Of a stretch of 14,865 nucleotides of DNA, positions 7,170 through 13,258 are shown in pieces. The stretch covers positions 1-14,865 of the forward strand of contig CAJUJJ010000047.1 of NCBI GenBank assembly GCA_910586765.1, written 5' to 3'. This DNA is from an uncultured Clostridia bacterium. GTDB taxonomy: Bacteria > Bacillota > Clostridia > Lachnospirales > Anaerotignaceae. The notes beneath the pieces were generated by a model. That model did no database searches. It had not been told where the DNA came from and saw only the letters and a list, made by a program, of their open reading frames with translations. The first letter of the stretch is position 1, and every line of letters begins with the position of its first letter. Made by a program: the position numbers and the translations under genes.

Positions 7170-7481
7170 TCAGCTCAAAAGGTTTATTATAAAAGCAATT
7201 ATCATAAATAATGCACCGCCGATTTTCGTATATCTTTCTAATGCACCCTCCATAGAATTGCCCTTATTTCTGCTCCAATAGGTGTCTGCACTGCTTACGG
7301 CACTCACTGCACCCAAGCCCGCAGAACGTTTTGACTGCAATAATATGATAATACACAACACTATGCTTACAATAATGAGCACTACTGCTAATACAAATAC
7401 TGCTGTGTTAACGCTGTTTACTGCTACTGTGCCTGCACCATCTGCTACATCTGCAACAACATTTGCTGTATCTGTTTCCAT
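7170..7481 (-). CDS. secG: Protein-export membrane protein SecG
   Basis: Small accessory subunit of the SecYEG translocon, in the cytoplasmic membrane. 103 residues, longer than the usual 75-80: residues 1-25 form an Ala/Val/Asp-rich polar extension. The SecG core follows, with TM1 (about 27-48, ending IIILLQ), the conserved loop SKRSAGLGAVSAVSSADTYW (50-69), a basic stretch and TM2 (about 86-102). The ATG at 7481 has AAAGGAG, but with an unusually long 13-base gap. No in-frame ATG, GTG or TTG lies closer. A GTG at codon 8 or 17 would be possible downstream starts giving a more typical length, but neither has a clear binding site. Own promoter at 7530-7558; terminator at 7083-7109. Confidence 0.9.
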   Translation of the reverse strand: METDTANVVADVADGAGTVAVNSVNTAVFVLAVVLIIVSIVLCIIILLQSKRSAGLGAVSAVSSADTYWSRNKGNSMEGALERYTKIGGALFMIIAFIINLLS

Positions 7482-7522
7482 ATTTATTTTAATGCTCCTT
7501 TCTATATTATTTTTAAATACAC

Positions 7523-7558
7523 TGTTACTATTCTAACACAAATTATAGTAACAAGCAA
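7523..7558 (-). promoter_or_regulatory. secG promoter overlapped by an inverted repeat
   Basis: Minus strand: TTGCTT (7558-7553), 17-base spacer, TAGAAT (7535-7530) with TG one base upstream (extended -10). A 9-bp inverted repeat, TGTTACTAT (7523-7531) and ATAGTAACA (7545-7553), with a 13-base gap, covers the end of the -10 and the spacer next to the -35. This is the geometry of a repressor operator, although a transcript starting further upstream could also form a hairpin. Confidence 0.55.
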
Positions 7559-7606
7559 CAAAAATATTATTCTTTTGTTTTTTGTTTTATTGTGATAAAA
7601 TATTTT

Positions 7607-7615
7607 TGATATAAT
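7607..7615 (+). promoter_or_regulatory. Extended -10 element of the purE promoter
   Basis: TGATATAAT is a perfect extended -10 (TGnTATAAT). The -35 region about 17 bases upstream (around 7587-7592) is poor. Transcription would start near 7622, just before AAGGAGG at 7624-7630. The leader is too short for the purine riboswitch that controls many Firmicute pur operons, and no such fold is visible upstream. Confidence 0.65.
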
Positions 7616-7639
7616 ATTTTACTAAGGAGGTTAATTATT

Positions 7640-8155
7640 ATGAAAGTACTTGTTGGCATTATTATGGGAAGCGACTCTGATTTACCTGTTATGAGTGAAG
7701 CCGCTAAAATACTAGATAAACTTTCTATTCCCTATGAATTAACAATTATTTCTGCTCACAGAACACCACAAAGAATGTATGACTATGCTCAATCTGCTGT
7801 AGAAAAAGGTCTAAAAGTTATTATTGCAGGAGCAGGTGGTGCAGCACATCTTCCAGGTATGACTGCTGCTTTAACACCTTTACCTGTAATAGGTGTACCT
7901 GTCAAAACATCTACATTAAGTGGTGTAGATTCTTTATATTCCATTTGTCAAATGCCTCCTGGCATACCTGTTGCAACTGTTGCTATCAATGGAGCACAAA
8001 ATGCAGGTCTACTCGCTGCTCAAATAATAGGGGCATTTCAGCCAGAAGTATTACAAAAAGTTGCTGATTACAAAAAAGAACTTCTTGATATGGTAGAACA
8101 AAAAGCCCAAAAACTTGAAACAATAGGCTATGCTCAATACTTAGAACAAAAATAG
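7640..8155 (+). CDS. purE: N5-carboxyaminoimidazole ribonucleotide mutase, class I PurE
   Basis: Converts N5-CAIR to CAIR in de novo purine synthesis; cytosolic, octameric in the family. The 171-residue protein matches class I PurE throughout: MGSDSDLPVM (9-18), the SAHRTP loop with the catalytic histidine at residue 40, AGAGGAAHLPGM (63-74), and PVIGVPVKTSTLSGVDSLYS (82-101), then QMPPGIPVATVAING. ATG at 7640 has AAGGAGG nine bases upstream. It is the only plus-strand gene, divergent from secG and convergent with the DUF368 gene, and is transcribed alone between its own promoter and terminator. purK, purC, purF and the other pur genes are not adjacent, so its control is separate from any purine operon. 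Confidence 0.97.
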   Translation: MKVLVGIIMGSDSDLPVMSEAAKILDKLSIPYELTIISAHRTPQRMYDYAQSAVEKGLKVIIAGAGGAAHLPGMTAALTPLPVIGVPVKTSTLSGVDSLYSICQMPPGIPVATVAINGAQNAGLLAAQIIGAFQPEVLQKVADYKKELLDMVEQKAQKLETIGYAQYLEQK

Positions 8156-8157
8156 TA

Positions 8158-8183
8158 ATGGGGAGAAATCTCCCCATTTTTCT
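8158..8183 (+). terminator. Intrinsic terminator between convergent purE and the DUF368 gene
   Basis: Arms ATGGGGAG (8158-8165) and CTCCCCAT (8170-8177) form an 8-bp stem with a 4-base loop, starting three bases after the purE stop. It is followed on the plus strand by a T-run (8177-8181, then more T after one C). On the minus strand the same stem is followed only by TACTATTTTTG, so it may also stop DUF368 transcripts, less efficiently. Confidence 0.85.
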
Positions 8184-8187
8184 ATTT

Positions 8188-9060
8188 TTATGATTGTATT
8201 TTTTTCAACATTTGCAGTCCTATTATCATTATGCCCCCTATTGCAAAAAATACAATACTAAATGTAGAAATACTCATAGCTTCTTTTGGAACTTCTAATG
8301 TTGTCGCTCCCATCACTATAGCATACAATGAACCTATCATAAGCCCTAATATACTATACACTGTTTGAGAACGGTATCGTTCTAATGCAATTTTAACAAG
8401 TCTTACCACTGTCACAATTCCTACGACAATACCCATACCAAACAATATTACAGGAGGTAATGCTTCTAATTGAAATGACAATACACTTTTGATACAATTC
8501 ATTACTGGTACATATAATCCAAATATTAAAAGTAATGTACTTCCTGATATTCCGGGCAATACCATTGCTGATATTGCTATCATTGCTGCTACAAATAAAT
8601 ATAATGCTGTACCTACAGATAAATGAAGCAAGTCAAAAGAACTTTGCTTTGTTGCTGTAGTATTCAAATAAGTAATCAATACTACAATGGCAATTCCTCC
8701 TATCATATATATTATATTTTTGCCATGCCCTAAAAAGTATTTTCTTTCTTCTCTTGTTACGACAGGTATAGAAAACACAATAAACCCTAAAAACAAAGAG
8801 CTTACTTGATAAATATGTTGTTCAAATACTGACGTTAATATCATTACTGCTAGTATAAATCCCACTATCCAACCTATCATAAGCTGTACTAAAAAACGAA
8901 TTGCTTTTTTCTTTTGTTTTATTGTTCCTGCTACTATGTCATTTAACGAATTGATAAAATTGTCATACTGTCCTAACAAAAATGCTATTGTTCCTCCAGA
9001 TACACCTGGAACACTATCCGCTAATGCCATAAAAAATCCACAAATTATTTTGATTATCAC
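8188..9060 (-). CDS. popT: DUF368 membrane protein, PopT-type polyprenyl-phosphate translocase
   Basis: Multi-spanning membrane protein (290 residues, about 8-9 hydrophobic segments). DUF368 proteins (PopT) have been shown to recycle undecaprenyl phosphate across the membrane for cell-wall synthesis. Seen: the family hallmark ALADSVPGVSGGTIAF near the N-terminus (12-27) and a second, related motif AMVLPGISGSTLLL (165-178), consistent with an internal duplication with inverted re-entrant loops. I chose GTG at 9060 because AGGGGAG lies ten bases upstream and homologues begin just before GFFMALADSVPG; an ATG 25 codons further upstream (9135) would place a Cys/Lys-rich stretch on the protein and would overlap the promoter. 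Single gene, convergent with purE. Confidence 0.9.
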   Translation of the reverse strand: MIIKIICGFFMALADSVPGVSGGTIAFLLGQYDNFINSLNDIVAGTIKQKKKAIRFLVQLMIGWIVGFILAVMILTSVFEQHIYQVSSLFLGFIVFSIPVVTREERKYFLGHGKNIIYMIGGIAIVVLITYLNTTATKQSSFDLLHLSVGTALYLFVAAMIAISAMVLPGISGSTLLLIFGLYVPVMNCIKSVLSFQLEALPPVILFGMGIVVGIVTVVRLVKIALERYRSQTVYSILGLMIGSLYAIVMGATTLEVPKEAMSISTFSIVFFAIGGIMIIGLQMLKKIQS

Positions 9061-9090
9061 TTTTATATTTCTCCCCTTTCCATTTTGCTT

Positions 9091-9138
9091 TTTATCATAA
9101 CATATTATACAATATTTGGGTAGAATATTTATCATAAC
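9091..9138 (-). promoter_or_regulatory. DUF368 gene promoter flanked by paired 11-base repeats
   Basis: A consensus TATAAT lies at 9109-9104 (minus), about 45 bases before the GTG start; the -35 is not clear. Two identical copies of GTTATGATAAA (minus strand) lie at 9101-9091 and 9138-9128, spaced 37 bases apart. Each contains the near-palindrome TTATGATAA, one on each side of the -10. This suggests a dimeric regulator binding both sites, but both the promoter and the regulation are inferred. Confidence 0.45.
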
Positions 9139-9153
9139 AAAATTTTTTACAAA

Positions 9154-9184
9154 AAAATAACCTTACAATATGCAAAGTTATTTT
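9154..9184 (-). terminator. Terminator of the transporter operon
   Basis: Arms 9154-9166 and 9172-9184 pair over 13 bp (two G-T pairs in RNA) around a 5-base loop. On the minus strand the stem runs directly into a stretch of T (GTTATTTTTTTG). It sits 70 bases after the stop of the flavodoxin-fold gene. Between 9185 and 9253 I see nothing further. Confidence 0.7.
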
Positions 9185-9253
9185 AGTAAGTTATGTAGTT
9201 TGTAGTAATGATATTTATTGGTGTTCTATTTTTTTCATTTCACAATGAATAAA

Positions 9254-9835
9254 TTACCACCTTTTTACTGTTTCATCTAATTTTATTTTTGTTTTTTGCA
9301 TTATTTCTTCTATATTCACGCCTTGTACATCTAAATTATCAGCGTGTACATATTTACATTGATAATTTCCCAGCATTTTTAAAACTTTTCTGATGTAATC
9401 AAATCCCATATTTCTTTCTGCATCTCCTCCTGCGGTAGAAATGTAAAGCATTTTTTTACCTCTGCACAATCCTACATATCTATCTTCTTGATACAAGAAA
9501 TTTAATTTTGATACCATAATATTTTCTATATAAACCTTTAACATAGAGGGAAAACTACAATCCCAATAAGGTGCTCCTATTACAATTTTTTCAGCTTCAT
9601 GAAACTGCAAAGCATACATCATTTTACTATCTTCCCAGTCTCTTTTTGCAATCAATTCTTCCCTTTCTTTTAATGTTTCTTCTGTCATAGGTTTTAAATC
9701 TGTTCTGCCAAAAAGAGAAACTTGTTCTATTTCAATATGTCTATGATTTTTTTCATAGTTTTCTAAAAAATATTTGCACAATTCTAATGTTCTGGAGTTT
9801 TCTCTTGCACACGCATTAATAAACAATATTTTCAT
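9254..9835 (-). CDS. Flavodoxin-fold NAD(P)H-dependent FMN oxidoreductase
   Basis: Soluble flavoprotein of the Flavodoxin_2/NADPH-dependent FMN reductase class (193 residues), probably a quinone, azo or flavin reductase; the true electron acceptor is unknown. Seen: first strand and phosphate loop MKILFINACARENSRT (1-16), the second core strand and flavin loop EKIVIGAPYWDCSFPSMLKV (82-101, compare the P-x-x-L-K of azoreductases), and the ISTAGG loop (132-137). I chose ATG at 9835: AAAGGAG precedes it and it overlaps the stop of the upstream glycohydrolase gene as ATGA, giving translational coupling. Last gene of the nucleoside-type transporter operon; its close coupling to the glycohydrolase suggests a shared substrate or cofactor. 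Confidence 0.85.
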   Translation of the reverse strand: MKILFINACARENSRTLELCKYFLENYEKNHRHIEIEQVSLFGRTDLKPMTEETLKEREELIAKRDWEDSKMMYALQFHEAEKIVIGAPYWDCSFPSMLKVYIENIMVSKLNFLYQEDRYVGLCRGKKMLYISTAGGDAERNMGFDYIRKVLKMLGNYQCKYVHADNLDVQGVNIEEIMQKTKIKLDETVKRW

Positions 9836-11253
9836 TTTTCTCTCTCCTTTTCCTTCCATTTATTTACAGCATTTCTTACGGCCTCTACTGTATCACAACA
9901 CAACTGCTCTACACTAATTTTTTGAAATTTCCTCATCATAGTATAAATAGTATCTCCTATTGGCTCAACATATTTTTGTTGGTCTACTTTTTCAAAATCA
10001 ATCAATATTGCCAGTGCATTTAATACAGGTGCTGCTGTACAATCCACATCTTGCCCTGCCATACAGATAATATAACACGTTTTTTCAAAATCGTTTTCTC
10101 CATACCACAATGCTACAATTTCTGCTGCAACATTAGGATAACAGTGTATCCAATGATATTGTTTCAAACAATTTTCACAAACTTCCCATGCTTTCTGCCA
10201 TGTATTATACTTTTTGCATTGTTCTAAAGCATAATTTGCTACAGCAGCATATTCACTCTTTTGAGGCAACAGTGCTATTGTTTTTTCAAGCAATTCTCTG
10301 GCATCTTTTTCTACAAAACTCAATGAAACAAGCATTGCATTAAACATTCCCCCTATGATACCATTATTACTATGAGAAATTACACTATCATACACAGCTA
10401 ATTTTGCTGCTAAACTAGGATTTGCTGGTGCAACCATACCATGTATTGCTGTTCTCATTTGTGCCCCTATCCATTCACAAAAGTAATTATTTAATACACC
10501 ACTTTCTGGAGGCATAATTCCTTTTCTTAAATTATACAATGCAGTTTCTTCTGCTGAATATCCATCTGCTATCAGTGCTAGCCACTCTTGTGCTATGTCT
10601 TGTGATGTCACATCATACCCTTTTTTAATAAAACTTTGTAAAAATGCTAATTCATATGTAATATCATCATTATATGTTTCTGGTTCTCTCAAATATCCTT
10701 TTACTTCTCCAAATTTTTTAAAAATATTTTCTGTAGTATAGCCTTCTATTTGTGTACCTAATGCTCCGCCTATCAGTTGCCCCAACCAGCCATATTTTAC
10801 TTTTTTTGCATATTGTTCTGAAAACACATCTATAGCAGTACATTTTGGAAATATTACATCATTTTCTATATCCTGCCACGTTTTATATTGTTTATATTTC
10901 CAATATTCGCAATTTTCATCTTTTTTTGCTGTATTCAGCAAATAATATATTTTTGATGTAATTTGTTGTATAGCACTTCCATCTTTTTGTTTTTCTGCCT
11001 GCAATCCTGCCTCAATATATTTTTCTGCTTCTGTTACATCATATCCCCTATTATACATACTTTGTATTGCTGCCACAACTAAATGACAGGGTGCTTTAGA
11101 ACCAGGCACTTCACTATACCAATCTTTAAAAAGTTTTTCATCACTTGCAATACCTGCTTTGAGATATTCCAACCAATCTTGTTCACAACTTTGGTCTACA
11201 TCAGGCGGTACTGCATTTTCAATCCACTTTCTTTCATATTCCCACGCTTTCAA
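9832..11253 (-). CDS. ADP-ribosylglycohydrolase-fold protein with altered metal site
   Basis: ADP-ribosylglycohydrolase-family enzyme (473 residues), presumed cytosolic hydrolase of a ribosyl glycosidic bond. An all-helical N-terminal part (about 1-145) precedes the ARH fold, so it is longer than DraG (about 300). Seen: GWLGQLIGGALGTQIEG (155-171, family G-x-x-x-G-D/A-A-L-G motif), YNDDITYELAF (194-204) where classical enzymes have T-D-D-T, SHSNNGIIGGMFNAML (293-308), and AGQDVDCTAA (399-408) where classical enzymes have D-x-D-T. The aspartates for the metals remain, but flanking threonines are Asn, Ile and Cys. Start is TTG at 11253, with AAAGGA eight bases before it and 20 bases after the permease stop. 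Embedded in a nucleoside-type ABC transporter operon, so a role in breaking down the imported compound is likely but unproven. Confidence 0.85.
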   Translation of the reverse strand: MKAWEYERKWIENAVPPDVDQSCEQDWLEYLKAGIASDEKLFKDWYSEVPGSKAPCHLVVAAIQSMYNRGYDVTEAEKYIEAGLQAEKQKDGSAIQQITSKIYYLLNTAKKDENCEYWKYKQYKTWQDIENDVIFPKCTAIDVFSEQYAKKVKYGWLGQLIGGALGTQIEGYTTENIFKKFGEVKGYLREPETYNDDITYELAFLQSFIKKGYDVTSQDIAQEWLALIADGYSAEETALYNLRKGIMPPESGVLNNYFCEWIGAQMRTAIHGMVAPANPSLAAKLAVYDSVISHSNNGIIGGMFNAMLVSLSFVEKDARELLEKTIALLPQKSEYAAVANYALEQCKKYNTWQKAWEVCENCLKQYHWIHCYPNVAAEIVALWYGENDFEKTCYIICMAGQDVDCTAAPVLNALAILIDFEKVDQQKYVEPIGDTIYTMMRKFQKISVEQLCCDTVEAVRNAVNKWKEKEREK

Positions 11254-11273
11254 AATATCATTCCTTTCTTCTA

Positions 11274-12179
11274 TTATCCTTTTTTCTGTTTAGAGCGTGA
11301 ATAAGAATAAATTGCAATGGCTATAATTGTTATGACATAAGGTATTGTTTGTATCAGTTGTGCAGGAAGTTGTAAAAGTTGTAACCTGATAGCAAGAGAA
11401 TCCGCTGCTCCAAACAACAACGCTGACAACATTACTCCCCATGGTGTTCCTCTACCCATAGATTCTGCTGCCATACCTATAAATCCTCTACCTGCAACCA
11501 TTTCTTTTGAAAAGAATGATACATAACTCATTGACATATACGCTCCGCCTAATCCGCATAACGCTCCTGCTAATATCAATGAAATATATTTATATTTTAG
11601 TATAGAAATTCCTACAGATTTTGCTGCTTCTGGATTTTCTCCTACAGAACGAATACGCAATCCTGTAGGTGTTTTATATATCAAAAATGCAAGCAATACT
11701 GTAATCAAAATACCTAAATAGGTTAATACACTATGTCCTGAAAAAATATCTCCTATAATAGGAATTTCTTTTAAAAGAGGTATTTGTACATTTGCTACAG
11801 TAGCATTATTTAAACTTTGTGTAGAACCCTTTTCTCCTGTAGCATAATATATTACAAATATCGTCAAACCACTTGCCAATGTATTTAATGCAATACCAGC
11901 AAGCACTGGCTCACTTTTTAATGATATTGTAACATAACCAAAAAGACAAGACAATAATGCTCCTATTATCATAGCAATAATTACACCTAATATTGCACTT
12001 TTTGTAATATAACTTCCTAAAGGTGCTGCTAATGCACAAGTCAACATAATACCTTCCGTTCCTATAGAGTCTATTCCTCCCTTTGTAAATACCATACAAG
12101 CCAGTGCTGCAAATAATATGGGTGTCATAACACGAATGGTTGTGAAAAAAAAGTCTGTAGAAAATATTACATTTATCAT
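11274..12179 (-). CDS. ABC transporter permease, nucleoside type (NupQ/YufQ-like)
   Basis: Second membrane subunit of the ABC importer, branched-chain/nucleoside permease superfamily (BPD_transp_2). 301 residues, about 8-9 membrane segments. Seen: FTKGGIDSIGTEGIMLTCAL (32-51; compare the family's F-x-x-R-x-G-x-x-N-I-x-x-E-G-x-M), and the cytoplasmic coupling loop TPTGLRIRSVGENPEAAKSVGI, which contacts the ATPase. The residue pair normally Arg-Gly and Asn-Ile is Lys-Gly and Asp-Ser here. ATG at 12179 has AAGGGGG nine bases upstream, overlapping the stop of the preceding permease gene, and lies 5 bases past it. Substrate is inferred from the family; BMP-type systems import purine nucleosides or, in a few species, riboflavin. 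Confidence 0.92.
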   Translation of the reverse strand: MINVIFSTDFFFTTIRVMTPILFAALACMVFTKGGIDSIGTEGIMLTCALAAPLGSYITKSAILGVIIAMIIGALLSCLFGYVTISLKSEPVLAGIALNTLASGLTIFVIYYATGEKGSTQSLNNATVANVQIPLLKEIPIIGDIFSGHSVLTYLGILITVLLAFLIYKTPTGLRIRSVGENPEAAKSVGISILKYKYISLILAGALCGLGGAYMSMSYVSFFSKEMVAGRGFIGMAAESMGRGTPWGVMLSALLFGAADSLAIRLQLLQLPAQLIQTIPYVITIIAIAIYSYSRSKQKKG

Positions 12180-12184
12180 ACGAT

Positions 12185-13258
12185 TTACCCCCTTAATTCT
12201 TCCAGCTCTTTGGCTTCTTTTACTACCAATTTTTGACGATATTTACTCAGTATTGCCTGTGCAGAAATCAATACTATCATTATCGCTTGTATGATTTTAA
12301 CAATTTCAAATGGTATATCTGTATTTCTTGACATAATGTCTGCACCAATTCTCAAATAAGCCAAAAACAGTGCTGCCAAAGGGATATATTTTGCCTGATA
12401 CCTTGCTACAATAGCAATTAGTACACCGTCCCAGCCATATCCAGGTAATCCTTGATATTGAAATCTTTGATACATACCAAATAATTCTACAGAACCTCCC
12501 AGACCTGCAATCACACCTCCCAATACTTGAGAGCCTATTATCATACTACCTGCCGCTATACCTGAATATTTTGCCATAGTATCATTTTTTCCTACTAATG
12601 TAACTTTATAGCCAAATGATGTTTTATTAAGTATCAGCCATACAATAATTACTGTTACCAATGCAATAATTGTACCTGTGTTAATTCTTGTTTTAGGAAA
12701 CAATTTTGGCAGTACCATACTATCTGCAAACATATAAGAATAATTTGAGTTCATTTGTGGGTCATAAAAAAATGCTGTAATAATATATAATCCCAAATAA
12801 AGACAGACATAATTTAACATAAGTGATGTAACTAATTCATTTGCATGGCATTTTACTTTTAATATTGCTGGAATTAACGTCACAATGCCTCCTGCTACCA
12901 TAGCAAACACCATTGCAGTAATTAAATTAATGACAGGAGGTAAATCAAATAACAACGCTCCTGCCGTTGCTGCTACTGCTCCTATAAAAAAAGCTCCCTC
13001 CATAGCCAAATTAAACAACCCTGCTCTATAAAGCATAGTGACAGAAAGTCCCGTAAATATCAATGGTGTCATTGCTTCTATTACATTTCCCATTCTTCTT
13101 ACAGATGTCAAAGGCCCTATTAAAAAATCTCTTAATGCAGACAAAGGCTGTTCACTTACAAGCAATATAATGGCAAATACCATTAAAAGAGAACAAAATA
13201 TTGCTACCATTGTCCTTAATATTTCTACAATATTTAGTGCATTTTTTTTCACAATCAT
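12185..13258 (-). CDS. ABC transporter permease, nucleoside type (NupP/YufP-like)
   Basis: First membrane subunit of the importer, 357 residues, about 9-10 hydrophobic segments. Seen: PLIFTGLSVTMLYRAGLFNLAMEGAFFIG (around residues 65-93), with the family motif of a re-entrant loop followed by R-A-G-L-F-N-x-x-x-E-G, then NELVTSLMLNY, and the coupling loop FGYKVTLVGKNDTMAKYSGI, then GLPGYGWDGVLIAIVARY. ATG at 13258 follows the ATPase gene stop with no gap (TAA then ATG), with AAGGGAG inside the end of the ATPase gene. Pairs with the 11274-12179 permease to form a heterodimeric pore. Confidence 0.94.
   Translation of the reverse strand: MIVKKNALNIVEILRTMVAIFCSLLMVFAIILLVSEQPLSALRDFLIGPLTSVRRMGNVIEAMTPLIFTGLSVTMLYRAGLFNLAMEGAFFIGAVAATAGALLFDLPPVINLITAMVFAMVAGGIVTLIPAILKVKCHANELVTSLMLNYVCLYLGLYIITAFFYDPQMNSNYSYMFADSMVLPKLFPKTRINTGTIIALVTVIIVWLILNKTSFGYKVTLVGKNDTMAKYSGIAAGSMIIGSQVLGGVIAGLGGSVELFGMYQRFQYQGLPGYGWDGVLIAIVARYQAKYIPLAALFLAYLRIGADIMSRNTDIPFEIVKIIQAIMIVLISAQAILSKYRQKLVVKEAKELEELRG

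Noticed and set aside
7282..7536. Plus-strand open frame opposite secG and its promoter, Thr/Ala-rich
   Set aside because: Antisense of the Ala/Val-rich SecG N-terminus and the divergent promoter region; no binding site or family match.
7482..7639. Purine riboswitch or other structured leader for purE
   Set aside because: The extended -10 leaves only about 18 bases of leader, and no conserved three-way-junction elements are visible.
11911..12099. Minus-strand frame of 62 codons inside the NupQ-like permease
   Set aside because: Out-of-frame shadow of a clear membrane protein gene.
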